Assembly (NCBI GenBank): GCA_034120015.1
Contig: JAXEIF010000007.1
Location: 124,001 to 188,000 of the forward strand
Reading direction: 5' to 3'
DNA from: CALXOJ01 sp034120015
Lineage (GTDB): Bacteria > Spirochaetota > Spirochaetia > JAFGXN01
Length of the DNA: 64,000 bases
Shown here: positions 25,737 to 33,924 of the stretch, one piece after another
How positions within the stretch are numbered: position 1 is the first letter of the stretch
How the letters are laid out: each line of letters starts with the position of its first letter
The notes under the pieces: generated by a model
The model's input: only the letters and a program-made list of their open reading frames with translations
The model's database searches: none
Told to the model about the DNA's origin: nothing
Made by a program: the position numbers and the translations under genes

Positions 25737-27749
25737 ATGGTCGATATCAAAAAAGAACTCAACGACAGACAATACGAAGCGGCTTCCGTCGCCGAAGGTC
25801 CGCAGCTCATTATCGCCGGTGCCGGCAGCGGCAAAACACGTATGATTACCTACAAAATGGCACATATGATTCAGTGTCTCGGTATCGATGCCAAAAACAT
25901 TCTGGCGCTGACTTTTACCAACAAAGCCGCCGCCGAGATGAAAGACCGCATCCGCAAACTGATCGGCGACAAGGCAAAACCGCTCACCGTCTCCACTTTT
26001 CACGCTTTCGGTCTGCAACTGTTGCGCCGCTACCATAACCTGCTCGGCTACAGTGCCCGTTTTTCGATTTACGACCCGGATGACACCCAAACCGCCATGA
26101 AGGAAGCAGCCGAAGAACTCCATATTCCCTGCGAAACCGTCGACTGGTACGAAATCCGGGAACTTTTTTCGTCCGTCAAAACAGGACGCACGCCGGAACT
26201 GCCCGCATCCCACCCGTACAAAGAATGGTACGACTTTTACAACCGAAGGCTGAAAGCCTTTAACGCCGTCGACTTCGACGACCTTCTGGCCATCCCGCTG
26301 AAACTGCTGCAGGAAAACGAAGACGTTCGACAGACTTGCCGCAACCTTTACCGTTACATTCTGGTTGACGAGTTTCAGGACACATCGACCATACAATACC
26401 GAATCGTAAAAATCCTGGCAGAAGAACACCGCAATCTGTGCGTAGTCGGTGACGATGATCAATCGATCTATTCCTGGCGCGGCGCCGATTACAACAATAT
26501 TCTGAACTTCGAAAAGGATTTTCCCGAACGGATCGAAATCAAACTGGAACAAAACTACCGGTCGACCAAAAACATCCTCGAAGCAGCCAACCACGTTATC
26601 GCCAACAACCGCAACCGGAAAGAAAAGAATTTATGGACGGGCGGCGAATCGGGACGACACATCGAGCTCTTTTCTCCCGCCGACGAAACGGCCGAAGCAG
26701 CTTTTATCGCATCGACAATTCATTCGCTCCGCTTCGATCACCACCTGAAATACAGCGATTTTGCGATTCTGGTCCGCACCAACACGCTCTGCACCCCGCT
26801 GGAAGAAGAGCTGCTGAACAACAATATTCCCTACACCATTTCCGGGGGAACCTCTTTTTTTCAGCGCAAAGAAATCAAAGACATCGTTGCCTACATGAAA
26901 GTAGTCGTCAACCCCGATGACGAAATCAACCTTCTGCGTATCATCAACACACCGCGCAGAGGACTGGGCGTCAAATCGATCGAAAAACTGAGACAGTTTG
27001 CCGAATCGCACCGCTGCTCTCTTTACACGGCCATGTGCAAAATCGCTGTATCGCAGGATCGGGAGACGATTTTCCCCAAAGCTCTCGGCGATGCCATCGA
27101 AGAGTTCGTCCGGGTAATCGAGTCATATCGGGAAAAATTCGAAGCACCGCACGCCAAAGCCTCGGCCATTCTTTCTTCCCTGCTGGAAGAAATTTTTTAC
27201 TATGCGTTCATCATGAACGAATATAAAAACAGCGAGAAACTGATTAAGTTTAAATTCGGGAACATTACGAAATTCCTTGATATGATCCGCCGCTGGGAAT
27301 CGGATCCCGAACGGGAAATAACCACGCTCTCCGGATTTTTAAACCGCATTACTCTCATTACCGACAGCAATACGGAAACGGAAAAAGAGGACAAGGTCAA
27401 TCTGATGACCATTCACGCATCCAAAGGGCTGGAATTCAATGTCGTCTTTCTGGCCGGTGTCGAAGAAGAGATTATTCCGCACAAACGCAGTCTCGAGGAA
27501 AATCCCGAAAATATCGAAGAAGAACGACGACTCTTTTATGTTGCCATTACACGCGCCCGCCGTCATATCGTCATCACCACCTGCGCCAAACGCAAACGCG
27601 GTCTCGTCCGGATTGACGCGAAACCGTCTCCTTTTCTAAAAGAAATACCCGAAGAACTGATGGTCACTCACGATCCGAAAAAGAAAGCCGAAGCGTTCGA
27701 CCCGATGACACTGTTGGCGAATTTAAAAAAAACGCTCTCGACATCTTGA
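25737..27749 (+). CDS. UvrD/Rep-family superfamily 1A DNA helicase
   Basis: 670 residues. Motif I AGAGSGKTR, Ia TFTNKAAAEMKDR, II VDEFQDT, III GDDDQSIYSWRGA, IV LEQNYRS, V TIHASKGLEF and VI VAITRAR are all intact, so it is an active 3'-5' helicase/translocase. The length and the absence of a long C-terminal Tudor-like tail bring it closer to Rep than to UvrD/PcrA. It probably acts in repair or in clearing proteins ahead of the fork. Starts 12 bases after the membrane protein gene. Confidence 0.93.
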   Translation: MVDIKKELNDRQYEAASVAEGPQLIIAGAGSGKTRMITYKMAHMIQCLGIDAKNILALTFTNKAAAEMKDRIRKLIGDKAKPLTVSTFHAFGLQLLRRYHNLLGYSARFSIYDPDDTQTAMKEAAEELHIPCETVDWYEIRELFSSVKTGRTPELPASHPYKEWYDFYNRRLKAFNAVDFDDLLAIPLKLLQENEDVRQTCRNLYRYILVDEFQDTSTIQYRIVKILAEEHRNLCVVGDDDQSIYSWRGADYNNILNFEKDFPERIEIKLEQNYRSTKNILEAANHVIANNRNRKEKNLWTGGESGRHIELFSPADETAEAAFIASTIHSLRFDHHLKYSDFAILVRTNTLCTPLEEELLNNNIPYTISGGTSFFQRKEIKDIVAYMKVVVNPDDEINLLRIINTPRRGLGVKSIEKLRQFAESHRCSLYTAMCKIAVSQDRETIFPKALGDAIEEFVRVIESYREKFEAPHAKASAILSSLLEEIFYYAFIMNEYKNSEKLIKFKFGNITKFLDMIRRWESDPEREITTLSGFLNRITLITDSNTETEKEDKVNLMTIHASKGLEFNVVFLAGVEEEIIPHKRSLEENPENIEEERRLFYVAITRARRHIVITTCAKRKRGLVRIDAKPSPFLKEIPEELMVTHDPKKKAEAFDPMTLLANLKKTLSTS

Positions 27750-27774
27750 CGACGACTCTTTTTTGATATAAAAA
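27746..27774 (+). promoter_or_regulatory. Possible promoter of tRNA-Leu
   Basis: TTGACG (27746-27751) overlaps the end of the helicase gene; TAAAAA at 27769-27774 lies 17 bases downstream (or TATAAA at 27767-27772 with 15). Plausible but only partly consensus. Confidence 0.4.
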
Positions 27775-27784
27775 TATACACAAA

Positions 27785-27871
27785 GCCCGAGTGGTGGAAT
27801 CGGTAGACACAGGGGACTTAAAATCCCCCGACCCGTTAACGGTCGTTCCAGTTCAAGTCTGGTCTCGGGCA
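27785..27871 (+). tRNA. tRNA-Leu (anticodon UAA)
   Basis: Acceptor arm GCCCGAG (27785-27791) pairs with CTCGGGC (27864-27870), then discriminator A. The anticodon arm is GGGGA-CTTAAAA-TCCCC, anticodon TAA, reading UUA. A long variable arm (CGACCCGTTAACGGTCG) marks it as class II, as expected for leucine, and the T arm is CCAG-TTCAAGT-CTGG. The 3' CCA is not encoded. The gene ends three bases before the convergent YaiI/YqxD gene. Confidence 0.96.
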
Positions 27872-27874
27872 TTT

Positions 27875-28327
27875 TTATGTTTTCAGCATTTTTGTCAAAA
27901 CCGCATCAAAGCAGTTGGCAAATTCGAAGACTTCTCTTTTCCCGTAACTTCTCAATCCCTGAACGGCCAGTCCCGACTGGTAGAATTCTTTCATAAGATC
28001 CCGTTCGCTAAGCCGGCTTTTGATATTGTCATCCGTAAAACGAAGTCCGCGATCGTTGATCACCGTCGCTTTGAGCTCCAACAGACGCGCCGCCAGCGGA
28101 ATATCTCTGGTAATAACCAAATCACCCTCTTTTACATGCGCGACAATCCAGTCGTCAGCCGAACCTTCTTCTTTTCCCGTCAAAATAAAAGAGAGAAACG
28201 GACTTTTACGCACAGGAACCGGCCGGTTGGCAACAAACACGGTTGTAACGGCACGCCGTTCGGCAGCTTTTTCGATTAGGGGACGGATAAGTGCGGGACA
28301 GGAATCGGCATCGACAAAAATATTCAT
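27875..28327 (-). CDS. YaiI/YqxD (UPF0178/DUF188) family protein
   Basis: 150 residues. The family opens with FVDADSCP and has ANRPVPVR, GSADDWIVAHVKEGDLVITRDIPLAARLLE and NDRGLRFTDDNI blocks, all present. The fold is PIN-like with conserved acidic residues, so a nuclease role has been suggested, but the function is not established. It converges on tRNA-Leu with a three-base gap and is divergent from galK, with which it shares the 28328-28409 spacer. Confidence 0.88.
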   Translation of the reverse strand: MNIFVDADSCPALIRPLIEKAAERRAVTTVFVANRPVPVRKSPFLSFILTGKEEGSADDWIVAHVKEGDLVITRDIPLAARLLELKATVINDRGLRFTDDNIKSRLSERDLMKEFYQSGLAVQGLRSYGKREVFEFANCFDAVLTKMLKT

Positions 28328-28346
28328 GGCATTCTCAAAAAAAGAT

Positions 28347-28375
28347 TTGTGTTTTCCATATATCCGTGTTATTCT
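28347..28375 (+). promoter_or_regulatory. Possible promoter of the galK-like gene
   Basis: TTGTGT (28347-28352), 17-base spacer, TATTCT (28370-28375), about 34 bases before the galK start. Four of six consensus bases per box. Confidence 0.4.
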
Positions 28376-28409
28376 ATTATGAAAGATTTATTTTTTCAAG
28401 GAGCACATT

Positions 28410-29696
28410 GTGAAACTGGCTGAAATTGCAAAAAAATTAAACAGCGGAGCCTACAACGCCCGATTGGAAGCTTTATACGGAGCGGATGAAGTCGAAACTC
28501 AAGTCGCCCGCTATCTCAAAGCGATGGATTTGATTCCGAAAGAACTGGCAAACAAGGATTTTACCATTTTCAGTAATCCGGGACGTACGGAATTGGCGGG
28601 AAACCACACCGATCACAACCACGGATGCGTACTGGCTGCCAGTGTCCAGCTGGACACACTGGCCTTCGCCGTAAAACGCGATGACACAATCGTCGAAATC
28701 TTTTCCGAAGGTTATCCTCCCGCTATTGTCGATATTAAGGATATCGAGAAAAAAGAATCGGAAAAAGGAACAACCGAAGCTCTCATTCGCGGTATTGCCG
28801 CCCGTCTGAAACACCTCGAATATAAAGTCGGCGGTTTTACGGCTTACACAACCAGTAATGTTCCCGGCGGAAGCGGATTAAGCTCATCGGCCGCCGTCGA
28901 AGACCTGATCGGCAATATTTTCAGCGTATTTTTTAACAGCAAGAAAATAGACCCGGTTACAATTGCCAAAACGGGGCAGTGGGCCGAAAACAACTATTTC
29001 GACAAACCGTGCGGACTGATGGACCAGATTGCCTGCGCCTACGGCGGCATTATCGCTATCGATTTTGAGGATCCCCAAAATCCGGTTATCAATGATGTAT
29101 GCTTTTCGTTCAAAAAATACGGTTACGATCTTCTGGTTGTCAACACGGGGGGCAGCCACGCCGATTTAACCGATGAATACGCTGCCGTTCCCGCCGAAAT
29201 GAAAAGTGTTGCCAAACTTTTCGGCCGTCCTTATCTCCGCGGTCTGACGATTTCCGATCTTATGTCAAAATCCACGGAAATCAGAAACAAATGCGGAGAC
29301 AGAGCTTTTCTGCGTGCACTTCACTTCATTAACGAGAATGAACGTCCCTCAAAAATGGTTGACGCTCTGAGGGGCGGAAAAATCACCGATTACCTGAAGC
29401 TGGTCAAAAAATCGGGATTATCCTCATGGAGATTTTTACAGAACTGTACCAGCACAAAAGATGTCCAACATCAGGGAGTCACGACAGCATTGGCTGTAAC
29501 CGAACAGTTTTTTATCGAACACGGACAGTCATCCATCGGTGTCTGCCGCGTTCACGGCGGCGGTTTTGCCGGAACCATTCAGGTGTACATTAAAAGCGAG
29601 TACTGCGAAGAATATATCCGATATATGGAAGGTATGTTCGGATCGGGTTCCGCGACGCCGATTAAAATTCGTCCCGAAGGAACAACAGTCGTTTAA
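28410..29696 (+). CDS. galK: Galactokinase-family GHMP kinase
   Basis: 428 residues, GHMP kinase fold. ATP loop VPGGSGLSSSAAVE and the catalytic-base region CGLMDQIACAYGG are intact. The family signature reads GRTELAGNHTDHNHG where classic galactokinases have GRVNLIGEHTDYNDG, so the Glu and Tyr that contact galactose are Asn and His here. It most likely phosphorylates galactose or a related sugar at C1, but specificity may differ. No galT or galE is nearby. AAGGAG ribosome site before the ATG and a strong terminator directly after. Confidence 0.85.
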   Translation: MKLAEIAKKLNSGAYNARLEALYGADEVETQVARYLKAMDLIPKELANKDFTIFSNPGRTELAGNHTDHNHGCVLAASVQLDTLAFAVKRDDTIVEIFSEGYPPAIVDIKDIEKKESEKGTTEALIRGIAARLKHLEYKVGGFTAYTTSNVPGGSGLSSSAAVEDLIGNIFSVFFNSKKIDPVTIAKTGQWAENNYFDKPCGLMDQIACAYGGIIAIDFEDPQNPVINDVCFSFKKYGYDLLVVNTGGSHADLTDEYAAVPAEMKSVAKLFGRPYLRGLTISDLMSKSTEIRNKCGDRAFLRALHFINENERPSKMVDALRGGKITDYLKLVKKSGLSSWRFLQNCTSTKDVQHQGVTTALAVTEQFFIEHGQSSIGVCRVHGGGFAGTIQVYIKSEYCEEYIRYMEGMFGSGSATPIKIRPEGTTVV

Positions 29697-29704
29697 CGAC
29701 AGAC

Positions 29705-29735
29705 AAAAAAGACCGCCCTCACGGCGGTCTTTTTT
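29705..29735. terminator. Rho-independent terminator, bidirectional
   Basis: A6, stem GACCGCC (29711-29717), five-base loop, GGCGGTC (29723-29729), T6. Serves galK on the plus strand and, by symmetry, the lipoprotein gene 29755-30207 on the minus strand. Confidence 0.93.
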
Positions 29736-29754
29736 GTTATTCCGAAATGTAATT

Positions 29755-30207
29755 TTAATCCTCTATCCAAGGATAAGCTTTTATCATTTTTTTAAGACCG
29801 GTTTTACCGGAACTGCGAATCAGAAAAAGCCATTTCCCGTTTGTCCACCCGACTGTGTGCCCGTCGCGGCTTTTTGCCTGAACCTGCCTTTTCCCGTTGA
29901 TATTCCATCTTCTGACGGAAGAAGATTCCTCGAGCATCGGCAGGATATTGTTGTCGAAATACGCAGCAGCCGATTCATCGGAATCTGCCCGATAAACCCA
30001 AATCGAACCGATCCCCTTATAAGCATAAGCCACACCCTGATCCAATCCGGAAACAGTCGCCAGCATCGGCTCACCGTCAATTCTTTCGGGAAACAAATCG
30101 GTAATTCCGGCGAAATCGGAAGGCGGCGGAAAATCGACATTGTAACGTCCGCAACCGGTCAAAAGAGCACCGACTATAATCAGAAACATAAAAGATCTCT
30201 TCTTCAT
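29755..30207 (-). CDS. Lipoprotein of unknown function
   Basis: 150 residues from ATG 30207: signal peptide MKKRSFMFLII with lipobox LLTGC (Cys19). The mature part has FPERIDGEP, YAYKGIGSIWVYRADSDESA and GWTNGKWLFLIRS, a small alpha/beta domain I do not recognise. An upstream in-frame ATG at 30333 is rejected because it lies beyond the promoter at 30224-30251 and would bury the signal peptide. Monocistronic between two terminators/promoters. Confidence 0.8.
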   Translation of the reverse strand: MKKRSFMFLIIVGALLTGCGRYNVDFPPPSDFAGITDLFPERIDGEPMLATVSGLDQGVAYAYKGIGSIWVYRADSDESAAAYFDNNILPMLEESSSVRRWNINGKRQVQAKSRDGHTVGWTNGKWLFLIRSSGKTGLKKMIKAYPWIED

Positions 30208-30223
30208 TTTTTCAACCGTTTTT

Positions 30224-30251
30224 ATCTTAACCGATTCAACTCTTTTGTCAA
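30224..30251 (-). promoter_or_regulatory. Promoter of the 150-residue lipoprotein gene
   Basis: Minus strand: perfect -35 TTGACA (30246-30251), 16-base spacer, -10 TAAGAT (30224-30229). Predicted start is about 10 bases before ATG 30207, another very short leader. Confidence 0.6.
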
Positions 30252-30287
30252 TAGGCCCGACAAATCGAGAAAAAAAACTTTTTACGC

Positions 30288-30316
30288 TTGCCACTGAAGA
30301 CAATTGGGTATAAAAT
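30288..30316 (+). promoter_or_regulatory. Promoter of pfp
   Basis: -35 TTGCCA (30288-30293), 17-base spacer, -10 TAAAAT (30311-30316); five of six consensus bases in each. GGAGG ribosome site follows at 30335-30339. Confidence 0.65.
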
Positions 30317-30344
30317 ATCGGTATCATTTTCATTCGGAGGAATT

Positions 30345-31991
30345 ATGAACCTTTCACCTTTGCAAACAGAACGATACCGATATCAGCCGAAACTGCCGGC
30401 TCTCCTGAAACAAAAGCCGACGGAAATCAAAGCTGTTTTGGGAAAACCGACATCCGCCTATGCCGATGCCGACAAACTGAAAAAAATTTTTAAAAATAAT
30501 TTCGGAGCTCCCGTTGCTCTTTTTGAAACCGGCTCCAACCCGGCCGCTGCCGAACCCCGCAATATCGGTGTTATTCTCTCGGGCGGACAGGCTCCCGGCG
30601 GTCACAATGTCATCGCCGGTCTTTTCGACGGTCTGAAAGCCGGTAACAAAGAAAGCAAACTGTTCGGATTTCTCGGCGGACCTTCCGGAATTGTCGACGA
30701 CAAAGCCGTCGAAATCACCGACGAACTGATGGACGCCTACCGAAACACCGGCGGATTCGATATCATCGGATCGGGACGAACAAAACTCGAAACAGTCGAA
30801 CAGTTTGACAAATGTATCGAAGTCTGTAAACGCAGAAATATCTCGGCGGTTGTCATCATCGGCGGCGATGATTCCAACACCAACGCCGCTGTTCTTGCGG
30901 AATATTTTACCGAGAAGAAAACCGGCATTTCCGTTATCGGCTGCCCAAAAACCATCGACGGCGACCTGAAAAACGAATACATTGAAACGAGCTTCGGATT
31001 CGACACGGCGACAAAAACCTACGCCGAGCTTATCGGCAATATCGAACGAGATGCCAACTCCGCAAAAAAATACTGGCATTTCATTAAACTGATGGGAAGA
31101 AGCGCTTCCCACATCGCTCTCGAATGCGCCCTGCAGACACAGCCGAACTTCTGTATCATCTCGGAAGAAGTCGAAAAAGAACAGAAAACGCTGATGCAGG
31201 TCGCCAAGGAGATTGCCGACATTGTCATTACGCGGGCCAAAGCAGGAAAAACATTCGGCGTCGGACTGATCCCGGAAGGCTTAATCGAATTCATTTCCGA
31301 AATGAAAAAACTGATTGCCGAGCTGAACGATTTAATGGCTCAAAACGAAGCCGAATTCTCTCAGCTGACCGATTTTTCCGCTCAGACGAAATGGCTGAAA
31401 CAGCATTTCTCAAAAGATTCGGCTGCTGCGTTCGATTCGCTCCCGGAAGGCATCGCCAAGCAGCTGCTTCTGGACCGCGACCCGCACGGCAACGTTCAGG
31501 TATCGCTGATCGAAACCGAAAAACTGCTCTCCGAAATGGTAAAAAAAGCAATTAAAGCCCGCGGCGAAGAAATCAAATTTTCGGCGCTGCACCACTTTTT
31601 CGGATACGAAGGCCGCTGTGCGTTCCCGTCGAACTTCGATGCCGACTACTGCTACAGCCTCGGTTACAATGCCTTCGTACTGATTGCCAACGGCTTAAGC
31701 GGATATCTGTCTTCTATCCGCAACCTTGCCTCACCGGCCGACCGGTGGATTCCCGGCGGTATTCCGCTCACCATGATGATGAACATGGAACAGCGCCACG
31801 GCATGCTGAAGCCTGTTATCCGAAAAGCACTTGTCGAACTCGATTCGGCTCCGTTCCGGGAATTTGCGGCAAACAGAGACAAATGGGCGGAAGAAACCTG
31901 CTACACCTACCCCGGTGCCATTCAGTATTACGGCCCCGCCGCGGTGTGCGACTTAACCACAAGAACCCTTTACTTCGAATCGCGGAAGTAA
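30345..31991 (+). CDS. pfp: Pyrophosphate--fructose 6-phosphate 1-phosphotransferase (long form)
   Basis: 548 residues from the ATG preceded by GGAGGAATT. It interconverts fructose 6-phosphate + PPi and fructose 1,6-bisphosphate + Pi in glycolysis. The long type is shown by the size and by SGGQAPGGHNVIAG. The second Asp in GGDDSNTNA, at the place where ATP enzymes have Gly, is the accepted mark of PPi use, and PKTIDGDLKNE carries the catalytic Asp. No ATP-type pfkA is in the window. It is monocistronic: its own promoter and a strong terminator. PPi link to hppA at 43156-45255 is worth noting. Confidence 0.94.
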   Translation: MNLSPLQTERYRYQPKLPALLKQKPTEIKAVLGKPTSAYADADKLKKIFKNNFGAPVALFETGSNPAAAEPRNIGVILSGGQAPGGHNVIAGLFDGLKAGNKESKLFGFLGGPSGIVDDKAVEITDELMDAYRNTGGFDIIGSGRTKLETVEQFDKCIEVCKRRNISAVVIIGGDDSNTNAAVLAEYFTEKKTGISVIGCPKTIDGDLKNEYIETSFGFDTATKTYAELIGNIERDANSAKKYWHFIKLMGRSASHIALECALQTQPNFCIISEEVEKEQKTLMQVAKEIADIVITRAKAGKTFGVGLIPEGLIEFISEMKKLIAELNDLMAQNEAEFSQLTDFSAQTKWLKQHFSKDSAAAFDSLPEGIAKQLLLDRDPHGNVQVSLIETEKLLSEMVKKAIKARGEEIKFSALHHFFGYEGRCAFPSNFDADYCYSLGYNAFVLIANGLSGYLSSIRNLASPADRWIPGGIPLTMMMNMEQRHGMLKPVIRKALVELDSAPFREFAANRDKWAEETCYTYPGAIQYYGPAAVCDLTTRTLYFESRK

Positions 31992-31997
31992 ATCACA

Positions 31998-32031
31998 AAA
32001 AAGGCGCATTCTTTCGAATGCGCCTTTTTTA
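31998..32031. terminator. Rho-independent terminator after pfp
   Basis: A6, nine-base stem GGCGCATTC (32004-32012), TTTC loop, GAATGCGCC (32017-32025), T6. Symmetric, so it can also stop the minus-strand gene 32049-32705. Confidence 0.95.
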
Positions 32032-32048
32032 TTCCCGTTCAAAAATCG

Positions 32049-32705
32049 TCAAACGTAAAGTACGGGACGATATTTCTTCAGAAACAGAAAGCGGAACAGC
32101 AGAAAACAGAAGAGCGCCACATTGACGGCAATCCACCCCCAGCCGTATTCGGTCGCCACACCGAAAAACGGAGTCACCAGCGACAGAGCCGTCACCGTTC
32201 CCGCCGAGATAAAAAACTTTTTCCGGCCGCTGCGGGACAACGGACTTTCACACATTGTATCCGTCAGCATCGTCATCAGTGCCGTATCCAGAAAAGGCTG
32301 CCCCAAAGCCTGATAAACATTCAGCTGGTTCTGAAAATAACAGGCCCGAAAAACTTCCGTCAGAAAAAGAATCGTTATCAAAAAAACGAAATTTTCCCCG
32401 AACGTATAACGACGTTTCAAAAACAGATGAAAAACCGCCGTCAAAAAAAGAATCAGAAAAAAGTACGGTAAAAATCCGAAATTATTCAAATAAAAAGAAT
32501 AAGACGAAAAAACCGTCAGGCCGTCGATTGTTTTCGGCTGATGCAAAAGCACAAAAATAAAGAAAAAGAAAAAAATCCATAACGCCCGGAATCCGGTCAT
32601 CAGAAATTCTTTCAAAGAAATGCGGAAATGAAAACGGCTGAAAACGGCAGCTCCCCACAACAGCGGAAAAAAACACATAAACAGACTCATGGACACAGTT
32701 TGCAT
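32049..32705 (-). CDS. Integral membrane protein of unknown function
   Basis: 218 residues with about six hydrophobic segments (near 5-20, 36-56, 76-96, 104-124, 165-185, 188-208). A run of seven Phe in segment 2 is unusual. Between segments 4 and 5 a polar loop (NQLNVYQALGQPFLD ... CESPLSRSGRKKFF) may face the cytoplasm. No family recognised and no ribosome site is clear; starts at residue 1 or Met6 are both possible. Separated from infC by 97 bases that contain the infC promoter. Confidence 0.65.
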   Translation of the reverse strand: MQTVSMSLFMCFFPLLWGAAVFSRFHFRISLKEFLMTGFRALWIFFFFFIFVLLHQPKTIDGLTVFSSYSFYLNNFGFLPYFFLILFLTAVFHLFLKRRYTFGENFVFLITILFLTEVFRACYFQNQLNVYQALGQPFLDTALMTMLTDTMCESPLSRSGRKKFFISAGTVTALSLVTPFFGVATEYGWGWIAVNVALFCFLLFRFLFLKKYRPVLYV

Positions 32706-32743
32706 AAAAAAAAGAAAAAAATCAAGATTCTCTGTTTAATATA

Positions 32744-32772
32744 TAGACAAGAAGCGATTTTTTTTATATAAG
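32744..32772 (+). promoter_or_regulatory. Promoter of the infC-rpmI-rplT operon
   Basis: -35 TAGACA (32744-32749), 17-base spacer, -10 TATAAG (32767-32772), five of six in each. Predicted leader about 25 bases, carrying AATGGAG as ribosome site. Confidence 0.65.
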
Positions 32773-32802
32773 TAATTTATTATCAAGAGGAATGGAGTTA
32801 TC

Positions 32803-33330
32803 TTGGCTACCAAAGAATTAAGAACGAACCGACAAATCCGGATTCCCGAAGTCCGACTGATTGACAGCGACGGAATCCAGAGAGGCGTTGTCCCCACAAT
32901 GGAAGCAATCCGCATGGCCGAAAGCCAGGGATTGGATCTGGTTGAAATTGCCCCGAACAGCGTCCCGCCTGTTTGCCGGATTGTCGATTACGGAAAGTTC
33001 CGTTACGAACAGGAGAAGCGTTCGCGCGAATCCAAGAAGAAACAGACAATCGTTCGTCTGAAAGAAGTCAGGATGCAGCCTAAAATCGACCGCCACGATC
33101 TTGAGTTCAAGACCAAACACATTCAGGGATTTTTGGATGAAGGATCCAAGGTCAAGGTAACCATCCGATTCAGGGGGCGCGAACTGGCCCATCCCGAATT
33201 GGGAAAAGAAGTTCTGGACAATATCGTTGCACTTCTGGAAGAAAGAGGGGTCGGATTTAATTTGGATAAACCGGCAGCAATGGAAGGAAAAACAATGTCC
33301 ATTATTTTGAGTTCGAAAACAAAAAAATAA
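32803..33330 (+). CDS. infC: Translation initiation factor IF-3
   Basis: 175 residues, both IF-3 domains: N-terminal RTNRQIRIPEVRLID and the linker/C-terminal LKEVRMQPKIDRHDLEFK, KVKVTIRFRGRE. It binds the 30S subunit and checks start codons. The start is TTG at 32803 with GGAG six bases before; the nearby ATG at 32792 is out of frame. Non-ATG starts on infC are a known self-control device (E. coli uses AUU), so this may be functional. Leads infC-rpmI-rplT. Confidence 0.96.
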   Translation: MATKELRTNRQIRIPEVRLIDSDGIQRGVVPTMEAIRMAESQGLDLVEIAPNSVPPVCRIVDYGKFRYEQEKRSRESKKKQTIVRLKEVRMQPKIDRHDLEFKTKHIQGFLDEGSKVKVTIRFRGRELAHPELGKEVLDNIVALLEERGVGFNLDKPAAMEGKTMSIILSSKTKK

Positions 33331-33350
33331 TCAAACGGGAGAAACAGATT

Positions 33351-33548
33351 ATGCCGAAAATGAAAACGAAAAAATCTTTTTCCAAAAGATTTCATGTCAC
33401 TGCAAACGGAAAAATCAAATACAAAAAGCAGGGACTGCGTCATATTCTGACAAAGAAATCGACAAAACGAAAAAGAAACCTCAGACACGCCGGTGTTTTA
33501 AGCAAAGCGGAAACCCGAAAAACGAAAGTGCTGTTACCTTATCAATAA
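33351..33548 (+). CDS. rpmI: 50S ribosomal protein L35
   Basis: 65 residues, highly basic, opens MPKMKTKKSFSKRFHVT and has the conserved RHILTKKSTKRKRNLR. Normal length for L35 and in the universal place between infC and rplT. Ribosome site GGGAG before the ATG. Confidence 0.98.
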   Translation: MPKMKTKKSFSKRFHVTANGKIKYKKQGLRHILTKKSTKRKRNLRHAGVLSKAETRKTKVLLPYQ

Positions 33549-33567
33549 TTTTATTCAGGAGTAAACC

Positions 33568-33921
33568 ATGCCAAGAGCTGTTGACGGAACCAAAAGAAAA
33601 GATAGACGAAATAAAATACTGAAAAAAGCAAAAGGTTTCTTCGGAAGAAGAGGCACCAACAACCGCATCGCAAAAGATGCCGTCCGAAGAGCCGGAGTTT
33701 ACGCTTATATCGGGCGCAAAGACAAAAAGGGCGATTTCCGCACTCTTTGGATTGCCCGTATCAGTGCGGCCTGCAAAAACTGCGACATCACCTACTCCCG
33801 CCTGATGAATGGATTAAAAAAAGCCGGAGTCACTCTTAACAGGAAAGCGCTTTCCAATCTGGCAATTGAAGATGCCAAAGCATTTGCCGCAATTGTAGAA
33901 ATTGCCAAAAAGGCTGCCTGA
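33568..33921 (+). CDS. rplT: 50S ribosomal protein L20
   Basis: 117 residues, opens MPRAVDGTKRKDRRNKIL and has AKGFFGRRGTNNRIAKDAV and RLWIARIS-type blocks. Binds 23S rRNA early in 50S assembly and in other bacteria represses its own operon; I see no obvious pseudoknot here. Ribosome site CAGGAG. Next gene starts four bases after its stop. Confidence 0.98.
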   Translation: MPRAVDGTKRKDRRNKILKKAKGFFGRRGTNNRIAKDAVRRAGVYAYIGRKDKKGDFRTLWIARISAACKNCDITYSRLMNGLKKAGVTLNRKALSNLAIEDAKAFAAIVEIAKKAA

Positions 33922-33924
33922 TAT

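Noticed and set aside
25554..26594. 346-codon open frame on the minus strand
   Set aside because: It lies wholly antisense to the helicase and transporter genes, has no ribosome site and reads as low-quality, Phe/Val/Gln-rich shadow sequence.
32792..32794. ATG just before infC
   Set aside because: Out of frame with infC; the TTG at 32803 gives the conserved IF-3 N-terminus.
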